A DNA stretch of 6,109 bases from Sedimentisphaerales bacterium (GCA_030640865.1 DAOWIP010000547.1:1-6109); one strand, 5' to 3'; positions 1 to 5,715 are shown, numbered from the stretch's first letter. Notes: generated by a model not told the origin, from the sequence alone. Translations and numbers: made by a program.

Positions 1-76
1 AATCCTCCACCGCGAAAAAGTGTATTTTTTTCTGCCACAGGCAAGATATGTCATTTCACATTTTTATGTCGCATTT

Positions 77-104
77 TTGGTACCTTTGCAGTCTTGTTTA
101 TAGA
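77..104 (+). promoter_or_regulatory. Candidate sigma-70-type promoter of the ECF sigma operon
   Basis: TTGGTA at 77-82 (4 of 6 matches to TTGACA) and TATAGA at 99-104 (5 of 6 to TATAAT) are separated by 16 bp. Transcription would start near 111, between a possible TTG start at 94 and the GTG at 133, so if real it supports the GTG start. The match is modest. An ECF-type autoregulatory promoter was looked for, but no convincing -35/-10 pair at the right spacing was seen. Confidence 0.3.
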
Positions 105-122
105 AGCGCTTTCTTATGGAGC

Positions 123-127
123 AGGGA
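123..127 (+). promoter_or_regulatory. Ribosome binding site deciding the sigma factor start
   Basis: AGGGA lies 5 bases before the GTG at 133. The in-frame TTG at 94 has no purine-rich Shine-Dalgarno sequence before it. The protein from GTG begins MQSDADIVKAV, where ECF sigma factors usually begin just ahead of region 2, so the GTG start is preferred. Confidence 0.6.
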
Positions 128-132
128 ACAAG

Positions 133-657
133 GTGCAATCAGATGCTGATATTGTAAAAGCGGTTGTCAACGGTGATCGAGCGGCCTACGCGAAGCTGGT
201 CGAGCGTTACGAGCATAGTGTTCGCGCGGTGGCGACCCGGATTCTCGGCGATGTCCATGCCGCTGAGGACGCGGCCCAGGAAACCTTTGTCAAGGCCTAC
301 GGGAAACTGGGACACTTACGCAAAGGCTCCGCGTTCGGCGGATGGCTGCTGAAGATCGCTCGGAATGAAGCATTGACTATAGTTCGGCGGCGATCACATA
401 ACCGCGAAAAGGCTGATCTGGATGAACTGCACGTACCCTCGCGAGACGGTCAACTTGACGACGAATCGCAAATATTGCTCAAAGCAGTAACAAAACTGCC
501 CAAACATGAACGAAACGTTATTATGCTGCGGCACTTTACCGGACATACAGTCCGAGATATTTCCGAGATTACCGGCCGGTCGGTCGGCACCATAACCAAA
601 CAGCTCTCCCGTGCCCACGCCCGTCTGCGGCGTCAGTTAAAGGAGCTGGAACTATGA
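133..657 (+). CDS. RNA polymerase ECF-type sigma factor (sigma-70 family)
   Basis: This encodes a 174-residue extracytoplasmic-function sigma factor that would direct core RNA polymerase to a small regulon. Region 2 spans roughly residues 5-86 and includes the DAAQETFVKAYGKL segment (about 46-59) that contacts core polymerase and the -10 element, followed by FGGWLLKIARNEAL. Region 4 spans about 112-170, with a helix-turn-helix in TVRDISEITGRSVGTITKQL that reads the -35 element. There are no regions 1.1 or 3, as expected of the ECF class, and the length is normal. The start is taken at GTG 133 because of the ribosome binding site; TTG at 94 would add 13 residues unlike the family. Its stop overlaps the next gene's start (ATGA), implying translational coupling with a probable membrane-bound partner. 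The signal sensed is unknown; the ECF subgroup cannot be named from sequence alone. Confidence 0.93.
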   Translation: MQSDADIVKAVVNGDRAAYAKLVERYEHSVRAVATRILGDVHAAEDAAQETFVKAYGKLGHLRKGSAFGGWLLKIARNEALTIVRRRSHNREKADLDELHVPSRDGQLDDESQILLKAVTKLPKHERNVIMLRHFTGHTVRDISEITGRSVGTITKQLSRAHARLRRQLKELEL

Positions 658-2741
658 AACACGAAGACAAACTCGAACAAAAACTAAATCAGTTGGGCCG
701 GAATATTTCAATGGGCCAACCCATCGTAAATCGAGTTATGCTGCGTATTGCAGATGTACAGACAACTCGTATTCAATATGTCCAACGAATAAGGAACTTA
801 GTAATGAATCATCCCAAAATCAAATGGCTTGGCCCCGTGGCCGCAGTCATAACCATAATAATTATTCTGAGCGTTTTTAATCCCAGCAAAGGAAGGGGGA
901 TTGCCTGGGCGGAGGTATTAGAAACCGCCAATACAATTAACATGGTTCATTTTGTTTGCATAACAGAGAGAGAAGATGGAAGTAAGGAGACAGCCCAGTA
1001 TTGGATGGATTTGGTTGCTTCAAAATGTCTCGCTTCCTGGAAATCGTCCGGATCAGAAATGTATCAGAGATATGACGGCGTTGAAAAGATAATGGAGGTC
1101 TATGATCCAAAGACAGGTACCATCAGACAGGAATCAGTAGGAGAAGAACTCGCAAAAATAATGTACCCTCAAAATGATGATTTTCTTGGTTGGTTGATGA
1201 AACTTTTTACACATGCCAATCTTGCAGAGCGTAAAGACTGGAAAAAGGTGCCCTCGGCCACCCAGGACCATACCAAATTTATACTGGATGTAATAACGCC
1301 TGATAAACATAAGATGAACGCATCCATCGAGGTGGATAAAGCCACTCGACGACCGGTTGTTATGATAATCCAGGGTTTTATAGGCGAAAAGATTAAAGTA
1401 CAGATTGTCTTTGACTATCCGGCGACTGTCCCGACTACTTTTGAGGAGATTGGTGTCGAGGTAAAGGTAAAGGCGGCAGTTAATTTTGATGCACTGAAAA
1501 TTGACCCACATCATATACAGGGACGACTGGTCAACAGCCGTAATCAACCTGTGAAAGGTAAGATATATTTTACATTTTTCACAAACCAAATTATAACGGC
1601 GAAGGACGGCACGTTTCAGGTGTCCATAAATGAATATTTTGCCAAATCAAGAACTGAATTGGGTATAGCCTATGATTTGGATCAGAAATTTGGGCGAGCT
1701 TTCCTGTTGAGTGCCCCAGATGCCAATAAGATACTTACGATAGTACTGGAACCGGTGGCGAATATTACCGGACATTTAGTTGACAAGGACGGCAGAGGTG
1801 TTTCCGATGTCGATCTAAAGATTATTATTAACGGACTGGGATTAGGGCAACCCCCATGGGAGGAAAAATATTACTCTGATGGAAAATTTGAAATAAGAAA
1901 GGTCCCAACAGGAGTGCCGATGAGAGTGAGCATGCAAAAACCCGGCTGTTCTAAACGCATTGATTTACAGGACATCAAATCGGGGGAAGTTTTGGACCTG
2001 GGTAAGATTTTACTTAAACCATCTTCAGGATATGAAGGCATTAAATGGGACAGGACGATTTCAGGACAAATAACCGATGAAAACAACCTGCCGATTTACG
2101 GAGCCAGATTGCATTGCAGTTTTCCAGGAAAGATGTTGGAAACGCAAGCCAACAATAAGGGGTTCTATCGTATAGAAAATCTGCCTACAGATAAACAATT
2201 TACTTTATGGGTGTATTATAAAGGATATGGCCATAACAGTTTTAAAATAGGGCCCGAAATCGAAGGAAAATGCAACCTGCAAATTTTCCCGCAGGGATAT
2301 AAATTATACAATAAACCTGCGCCGGACCTTCAGGTGGAAAGATGGTACAATTCAGAGCCTTTGACTCTGGAACAACAACGGGGCAAGGTAATATTGCTGC
2401 ATATAGGCATACATATAGAAAGTTACCATCAGTATATAAAGAAAGTGCAGGAGATGTTGGCCAAGTATCAGGATCGCGATTTTGTGTTGATTGCGATACA
2501 TAAGGAAAAGAAAGCGGGTTGGCCCGCTCCGGTTACTACGGAAGACATCTCTGTGTATCTCAAAAAACATAACATTAATTTCCCAGTAGCATTAGATCAG
2601 GCAGGAGGTATAACTTACACGGAATATGGCGTTAAGGCGGAACCAGCAATGTATCTGGTTGACAAAAAGGGAGTGCTACGCTGCTCACCTACGGAAAATA
2701 ATCTGGAACAATGGATTATTCAACTACTTGACGAAAAGTAA
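654..2741 (+). CDS. Single-pass membrane protein with carboxypeptidase-regulatory-like repeats and a degenerate redoxin domain; putative anti-sigma/sensor
   Basis: A 695-residue protein, probably the regulatory partner of the upstream sigma factor. Residues 1-57 are charged and cytoplasmic (inferred), and 58-76 form one hydrophobic membrane segment (WLGPVAAVITIIIILSVF). The rest would be extracytoplasmic: about 82-273 opens with IAWAEVLETANTI and resembles the LolA/RseB-like regions of planctomycete proteins. Three beta-sandwich units of the carboxypeptidase-regulatory type follow at about 287-366, 369-456 and 467-547, each with a G-x-(L/I)-x-(D/N) opening and a DG/NKG turn. A redoxin/TlpA-like domain occupies 554-695 (KPAPDL, the RGKVILLHIG strand, AEPAMYLVDKKG with the cis-Pro position at 664). 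The usual WCxxC site reads GIHIES, so thiol-disulfide chemistry is not expected. AAGGAG lies 8 bases before ATG, inside the sigma gene. No zinc anti-sigma motif (HxxxCxxC) is seen. Its anti-sigma role is inferred from gene order and topology. Confidence 0.85.
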   Translation: MKHEDKLEQKLNQLGRNISMGQPIVNRVMLRIADVQTTRIQYVQRIRNLVMNHPKIKWLGPVAAVITIIIILSVFNPSKGRGIAWAEVLETANTINMVHFVCITEREDGSKETAQYWMDLVASKCLASWKSSGSEMYQRYDGVEKIMEVYDPKTGTIRQESVGEELAKIMYPQNDDFLGWLMKLFTHANLAERKDWKKVPSATQDHTKFILDVITPDKHKMNASIEVDKATRRPVVMIIQGFIGEKIKVQIVFDYPATVPTTFEEIGVEVKVKAAVNFDALKIDPHHIQGRLVNSRNQPVKGKIYFTFFTNQIITAKDGTFQVSINEYFAKSRTELGIAYDLDQKFGRAFLLSAPDANKILTIVLEPVANITGHLVDKDGRGVSDVDLKIIINGLGLGQPPWEEKYYSDGKFEIRKVPTGVPMRVSMQKPGCSKRIDLQDIKSGEVLDLGKILLKPSSGYEGIKWDRTISGQITDENNLPIYGARLHCSFPGKMLETQANNKGFYRIENLPTDKQFTLWVYYKGYGHNSFKIGPEIEGKCNLQIFPQGYKLYNKPAPDLQVERWYNSEPLTLEQQRGKVILLHIGIHIESYHQYIKKVQEMLAKYQDRDFVLIAIHKEKKAGWPAPVTTEDISVYLKKHNINFPVALDQAGGITYTEYGVKAEPAMYLVDKKGVLRCSPTENNLEQWIIQLLDEK

Positions 2742-2757
2742 GTAATAGTATTATAAT
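2728..2757 (+). promoter_or_regulatory. Strong sigma-70 promoter abutting the rfbC start codon
   Basis: TTGACG (2728-2733, 5 of 6 to consensus) and TATAAT (2752-2757, perfect) are separated by 18 bp. The -35 box lies in the last codons of the upstream gene. The usual start, 7 bases after the -10 box, falls at 2764, directly at the ATG (2765). The rfbC transcript would therefore have virtually no leader. Confidence 0.7.
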
Positions 2758-2764
2758 AGTACTT

Positions 2765-3328
2765 ATGGCTATGAAATTTAACATTACGAAAACGGAATTG
2801 GCGGGGGTGTTGGTGATTGAGCCGGCGGTGTATGGGGATAGTCGCGGGTTTTTTCTGGAGACGTTTAACCAGAATCGCTATGCCGAGGCGGGGCTGGACA
2901 GGCAGTTTGTGCAGGATAATCATTCGCGTTCCAGCCGAGGTGTGTTGCGAGGGTTACATTATCAACTCAACCATCCGCAGGGTAAACTGGTTATGGCAAT
3001 CAAAGGTGAGATTTTCGATGTGGCAGTCGATATCAGACGCGACTCGCCAACGTTCGGCAAGTGGGTGGGAGTGAACTTGTCAGAAGAAAACCATAAACAG
3101 ATATTTGTGCCGGAAGGGTTCGCTCACGGGTTCTGTGTGCTCAGCGAAACGGCGGACGTTATCTATAAATGCACCGATGTATTTACGCCCGGTGATGATT
3201 ATGGGATATTGTGGTCGGATGAGACAGTCGGCATCGACTGGCCGATCAGTGAACCGAGCCTTTCCGAAAAAGACGCTAAAAATCCCCGGTTGGCCGAGGT
3301 TGATACGAACCTGCTGCCTAATGGATAG
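2765..3328 (+). CDS. rfbC: dTDP-4-dehydrorhamnose 3,5-epimerase (RmlC)
   Basis: This 187-residue cupin enzyme epimerises C3 and C5 of dTDP-4-keto-6-deoxyglucose, the third step of dTDP-L-rhamnose synthesis in the cytoplasm, supplying rhamnose for surface glycans. The family fingerprint is complete: GDSRGFFLETFN (24-35), VQDNHSRS (49-56), VLRGLHYQ with the catalytic His65, QGKLV with Lys74, DVAVDIRRDSPTFGKWVGV (85-103), PEGFAHGF (116-123), Tyr134 in the IYKC segment, and LSEKD ending in Asp170, the partner of the catalytic His. Length is normal. ATG 2765 is followed by a second ATG at 2771; neither has a Shine-Dalgarno sequence, and a strong promoter ends 7 bp upstream. It lies 23 bp after the preceding gene but seems to have its own promoter. 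No rfbA, rfbB or rfbD is in the window, so the rest of the pathway must be elsewhere. Confidence 0.95.
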   Translation: MAMKFNITKTELAGVLVIEPAVYGDSRGFFLETFNQNRYAEAGLDRQFVQDNHSRSSRGVLRGLHYQLNHPQGKLVMAIKGEIFDVAVDIRRDSPTFGKWVGVNLSEENHKQIFVPEGFAHGFCVLSETADVIYKCTDVFTPGDDYGILWSDETVGIDWPISEPSLSEKDAKNPRLAEVDTNLLPNG

Positions 3329-3378
3329 CGCACGGATGACATGGCGCGGTCTTCGGCCGCAACCAAAAATAGTTCAAC

Positions 3379-3405
3379 CACGGATTTCACAGATTGCACT
3401 GATTA
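3379..3405 (+). repeat. Three tandem 9-bp units CAC-N-GATT-N
   Basis: CACGGATTT, CACAGATTG and CACTGATTA follow one another exactly. The shared core is CACnGATTn. Such GATT/CAC nonamer strings resemble intergenic repeats seen in many environmental bacterial genomes (recollection, not searched). A related GATT-phased nonamer run occurs at 5452-5480. Confidence 0.6.
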
Positions 3406-3417
3406 AGAAAAAAGAAG

Positions 3418-3434
3418 GTTTCGCTTCGCGAAAC
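3418..3434 (+). other. Small perfect hairpin downstream of rfbC
   Basis: GTTTCGC pairs with GCGAAAC around a TTC loop (7-bp stem). It is followed by TATTAAAATT rather than a clean T-run, so it is a weak terminator candidate at best. It lies about 90 bases after the rfbC stop. Confidence 0.35.
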
Positions 3435-3444
3435 TATTAAAATT

Positions 3445-3474
3445 GCAGGCGAGACGCCTGCGGTACAGGTTTTT
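3445..3474 (+). terminator. Possible rfbC terminator or dispersed palindrome
   Basis: GCAGGCG (3445-3451) pairs perfectly with CGCCTGC (3455-3461) around AGA. Five T bases follow at 3470-3474, but 8 bases separate stem and T-run, so it is not a classical intrinsic terminator. The sequence around GGCGAGACGCC looks like the small palindromes dispersed in some bacterial genomes, which is an alternative reading. Confidence 0.35.
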
Positions 3475-3626
3475 CAAGGCATCGCAAAAAGCTCAAAATT
3501 GATCGTGAAGAAGTAAATCATAATATATTGGCAATAAATAGATTACGATAAGCCAAATCGAAAAACGCGCATAAAAAACAAAGAATTACAAGATAGTATT
3601 ACGGAGCAGCATAGCCGCAACCAAAA

Positions 3627-3671
3627 TATACGCACCGCGTATGGGAATTCCCGCGAGCGAAACCGTAACAT
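3627..3671 (-). repeat. Left arm of 45-bp inverted repeat flanking the flagellin segment
   Basis: These 45 bases are the reverse complement of 5671-5715 with one mismatch (3662). The arm contains a hairpin, ATACGC-ACC-GCGTAT (3628-3642), followed immediately by the palindrome GGGAATTCCC (3643-3652). It lies 6 bases past the flagellin stop. On the flagellin strand the hairpin is followed by ATTTT, so this copy may also help end the flagellin transcript. No recombinase or transposase gene is in the window. Confidence 0.9.
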
Positions 3672-3677
3672 ATTGGT

Positions 3678-5072
3678 TTATCCAATCAGTGAAAGGATGT
3701 TGCTGGTATTCTGATTCATGCCGGCGATTATCGAAGTGCCTATCTGCATTAACAATTGCAGGCGATTATTATTGGCGGTTTCCTGGACGTAATCGACGTC
3801 TTCAATGTTGCTGATTGCCTGGGTCATAGAGGTTTTGGCCGCGGAGAAGGCGCTCAGGGTCGAATTAACCGTATAAGACTGAACCGCCCCTAATCGAGCG
3901 CGATCGGTGGAAACCTGCCGGCCGGCGGCAGTGGCGATATTGGCCGCGGCCTGGTAATTGCCGCTGGATAACGCGTTTGTTCCGCCGCTCTTAAGGCTGC
4001 GCAGGTGTCCGATAGTATCATTGCCGAGAGAAACGGAGCTTAGCGAGTTAAGCCCGAAATGGATTTTGTTAATCGGATTGGCGTTCAACTGCCAACCCGA
4101 CCCGCCGCCGGTGATTGAAAAAGTAGTACTGCCCCCGCCGACATTACCGAAACTTTCCTCAAGACTAAAGCGGACGGAAGTACTGCCGCTGCTGAAAAAA
4201 ACCTGCATTCCATCGGATGTCGCGTTTTGGCCGTTGACGGTTACGGTTGTGTCAACGCCGGTGTCGCTTGTCGTGCCGCCGTCCATAGCAAAGGTGCCCG
4301 CGGTAACATTTATACTGACCGATTGGTCGGAACCATAGTTGTCGGAACGGAAATACAAAGTTCCGCCGTCCACCTCGGCCACGATCCCGGTGGCGTCGGA
4401 TTCGGCATTAACCGAGCTTTCAATATCGGATATGGTGGCACCGGTTGAAAAAGAGAATTGCTCGGCACCGTTATTGCCGGTGAGAGTGAAGGTAACGTCG
4501 TCGGTCAGATTCCCGTTGGAATAGGATACAACCGCCTTTTCCGCGGCTGACACCACGCTGACCGCAAGACTGACAGAACCACTGCTGGTATCGGCGGAAT
4601 TAACGCGAACGTCGGCAAGTTTGCTGTTATCAATGTCGGCGGTGTCATAACCGATTCCCCCGTCCAGCAGTCTTTTACCATTAAAGGTGGTAGTGTTGAC
4701 CAGGGTATCAATAGCATCGATAGCGGTGTCGATTTCAGCCTGATAGGCGGCCCGCTCTTCCGCAGTGGTGGTACTGCCTGCCGCCGCAAGGGCCTTGGTA
4801 TTGATAGTGCCAAGCAACGATGATATTTGCGCCATTGCGCCGTCGGCTGTATCAATGATGCTGTTGATTCTTGCTCCGTTACTGGCAGCGGCGTCAATTG
4901 TCGCAATCTGATTTTTCAGATCAGCCGCGGCAATAACCCCCGCGGGGTCATCACCGGCCGAGATGATACGCCTGCCGGTGGCAAGACGCTGATTGGAAAT
5001 TGCCAACTCCGTTCCAATTCGTGTCAGGTTATTCACGACATTGAGAATAGCTGTATTGTTAATACTGAACAT
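3678..5072 (-). CDS. fliC: Flagellin (flagellar filament subunit)
   Basis: A complete 464-residue flagellin, exported by the flagellar type III apparatus and polymerised into the filament. The N-terminal D0/D1 helices cover about 1-140 (INNTAILNVVNNL, QRLATGRRIISAGDDPAG, NSIIDTADGAMAQISSLL, TTFNGKRLLDGG). The C-terminal D1/D0 part covers about 335-464 (RARLGAVQSYTVNSTL, ISNIEDVDY, IGTSIIAGMNQNTSNILSLIG). The middle (about 150-330) is rich in Ser, Thr and Gly, with a flagellin IN-type unit at about 190-256 and a TVTVNGQNATSDGM segment near 276-289: the surface-exposed, likely glycosylated part. The segment that in enterobacteria reads LQRVRELAVQ, recognised by TLR5, is SLLGTINTKALAAAG here. 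AGGAGGT sits 8 bases before ATG. The gene stands alone and converges on rfbC; the leader is highly structured. It could be one of several flagellin paralogues. Confidence 0.96.
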   Translation of the reverse strand: MFSINNTAILNVVNNLTRIGTELAISNQRLATGRRIISAGDDPAGVIAAADLKNQIATIDAAASNGARINSIIDTADGAMAQISSLLGTINTKALAAAGSTTTAEERAAYQAEIDTAIDAIDTLVNTTTFNGKRLLDGGIGYDTADIDNSKLADVRVNSADTSSGSVSLAVSVVSAAEKAVVSYSNGNLTDDVTFTLTGNNGAEQFSFSTGATISDIESSVNAESDATGIVAEVDGGTLYFRSDNYGSDQSVSINVTAGTFAMDGGTTSDTGVDTTVTVNGQNATSDGMQVFFSSGSTSVRFSLEESFGNVGGGSTTFSITGGGSGWQLNANPINKIHFGLNSLSSVSLGNDTIGHLRSLKSGGTNALSSGNYQAAANIATAAGRQVSTDRARLGAVQSYTVNSTLSAFSAAKTSMTQAISNIEDVDYVQETANNNRLQLLMQIGTSIIAGMNQNTSNILSLIG

Positions 5073-5108
5073 CTCTTCTTACCTCCTGATATTCCCTGGA
5101 CAGCGCAT

Positions 5109-5155
5109 AAAAAAAGAGGCACCAACGACACCAAAAACGGTGTCGATAGTGCCTC
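5109..5155 (-). terminator. Intrinsic terminator or attenuator hairpin in the flagellin leader
   Basis: On the - strand GAGGCAC pairs with GTGCCTC (5149-5155 with 5116-5122), a 3x3 internal loop follows, then CGACACC pairs with GGTGTCG (5139-5145 with 5126-5132) around a 6-base loop. Seven T bases come directly after the stem (5115-5109, - strand). This is the form of a Rho-independent terminator in the flagellin direction. It ends 36 bases before the flagellin ATG, so it would stop read-through into flagellin unless antagonised, or it ends a short upstream RNA. An outer 6-bp pairing (5100-5105 with 5162-5167) is a possible competing fold. Confidence 0.7.
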
Positions 5156-5180
5156 CTGAGACGCTGTGTTTATCTAATAC

Positions 5181-5290
5181 CTGTTGCGGAAAACGCGTAT
5201 CAACGGTGTATCACCGGGATATTACGTGAAGAACGTGATAAAACACGGCCGATACGGCCGTGGCACACTATATCTCATTTTCCGCAACAG
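5181..5290 (-). ncRNA. Candidate structured RNA, cloverleaf-like, upstream of flagellin
   Basis: A perfect 13-bp stem (CTGTTGCGGAAAA 5181-5193 with TTTTCCGCAACAG 5278-5290) closes a region containing three further hairpins. These are 5204-5208 with 5212-5216 (5 bp, 3-base loop), 5220-5227 with 5233-5240 (8 bp including one G-T pair, GAAGA loop) and 5244-5251 with 5255-5262 (8 bp, CACGGCCG, 3-base loop). The minus orientation is chosen because the terminator hairpin with its T-run follows 25 bases later on that strand. It does not look like a tRNA: there is no T-loop sequence and the closing stem is too long. It is either the sensing part of a flagellin leader or a small RNA ended by the terminator. 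The family is not recognised. Confidence 0.55.
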
Positions 5291-5451
5291 ATACTATTTA
5301 TTCATCATTTGTACTTTGTTATTGATTTATTATTCTGGCATCACCACCCACCACTCACCACTAATTTAATGGTAAAATATAATAATGGTATGAGCAAATA
5401 AGCTGGACATTCAGCAGTATGAAATTACTCTACCGTCTATAAAACTGTGCC

Positions 5452-5480
5452 GATTAGGCGGATTTTACCGATTTTACCGA
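5452..5480 (+). repeat. GATT-phased 9-bp tandem repeats
   Basis: GATTAGGCG, GATTTTACC, GATTTTACC and a partial GA follow one another with a period of 9; the last two full units are identical. The run lies about 100-130 bases upstream of the sigma-54 -24 element, where activator sites are often found, so an activator-binding role is possible but not shown. Confidence 0.5.
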
Positions 5481-5509
5481 GGCAATATTTGCGAGATTTC
5501 CGCCGGCAG

Positions 5510-5524
5510 GCGCAATTATTGCGC
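5510..5524. promoter_or_regulatory. Palindrome GCGCAA-TTA-TTGCGC, possible activator site
   Basis: A 6-bp perfect dyad with a 3-base centre. It lies 55 bases upstream of the sigma-54 -24 element, at about -88 from the expected start. That is the range for sigma-54 enhancer-binding proteins. No T-run follows it on either strand, which argues against a terminator. Confidence 0.35.
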
Positions 5525-5578
5525 TGTCGAAAAGGCTCGGAAGAATGCTTCCTGCGGATATTCGCGTCCGATAGCGTG

Positions 5579-5594
5579 TGGCACATCTTTTGCA
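5579..5594 (+). promoter_or_regulatory. Sigma-54 (RpoN) -24/-12 promoter
   Basis: TGGCAC (5579-5584), 5 bases, then TTGCA (5590-5594). The invariant GG and GC are 10 bp apart, as in the consensus TGGCACG-N4-TTGCW. Transcription would start near 5605 and run rightward through the inverted-repeat arm into the methyltransferase gene, giving a leader of about 119 bases. Sigma-54 promoters are common in flagellar and envelope regulons and require an enhancer-binding activator, which is not encoded in this window. Confidence 0.7.
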
Positions 5595-5670
5595 CCTTGA
5601 ATGCTGATGGCTTATAGTGCTCACGATTGAAATTTCCCGTTAGTACGCGGGCAAGTAACCTTACGACAAA

Positions 5671-5715
5671 ATGTTACGGCTTCGCTCGCGGGAATTCCCA
5701 TACGCGGTGCGTATA
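5671..5715 (+). repeat. Right arm of 45-bp inverted repeat flanking the flagellin segment
   Basis: This is the inverted copy of 3627-3671, identical at 44 of 45 positions. It contains GGGAATTCCC (5690-5699) directly followed by the hairpin ATACGC-GGT-GCGTAT (5700-5714). It ends 8 bases before the methyltransferase ATG and sits between that gene and the sigma-54 promoter. The two arms enclose 1999 bases. Confidence 0.9.

Larger units (their letters stand above)
3329..3677. other. Non-coding stretch between convergent rfbC and flagellin genes
   Basis: No credible gene is seen in these 349 bases; the reading frame running through 3105-3440 is a shadow of rfbC. The stretch holds a 9-bp tandem repeat, two compact hairpins, a 13-bp direct repeat (GCCGCAACCAAAA at 3356-3368 and 3614-3626) and the left arm of a 45-bp inverted repeat. 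The middle (about 3475-3610) is AT-rich and shows nothing recognisable. Confidence 0.7.

Noticed and set aside
94..132. TTG start extending the sigma factor by 13 residues
   Set aside because: No ribosome binding site precedes it, the added residues do not match the family, and a possible promoter would start transcription downstream of it.
3379..3405. CRISPR array
   Set aside because: The units are 9 bp and directly tandem with no spacers, and no cas gene is present.
3105..3440. 111-codon frame overlapping the end of rfbC on the same strand
   Set aside because: It overlaps rfbC out of frame and its product resembles no known protein. It is a shadow of the epimerase gene.
4505..4906. 133-codon frame on the flagellin strand in another frame
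   Set aside because: It lies wholly inside the flagellin gene; its composition follows from flagellin codons.
5261..5275. Second sigma-54 promoter starting TGGCAC
   Set aside because: The -12 element reads ATCT instead of TTGC, and the TGGC overlaps the stem of a hairpin.
5181..5290. tRNA gene, because of the cloverleaf-like fold
   Set aside because: The closing stem is 13 bp, there is no T-loop or D-loop signature, and no anticodon arm of 5 bp with a 7-base loop.
3627..5715. Transposon or insertion sequence with 45-bp terminal repeats
   Set aside because: The only gene inside is flagellin; there is no transposase, and no target-site duplication was seen outside the arms.
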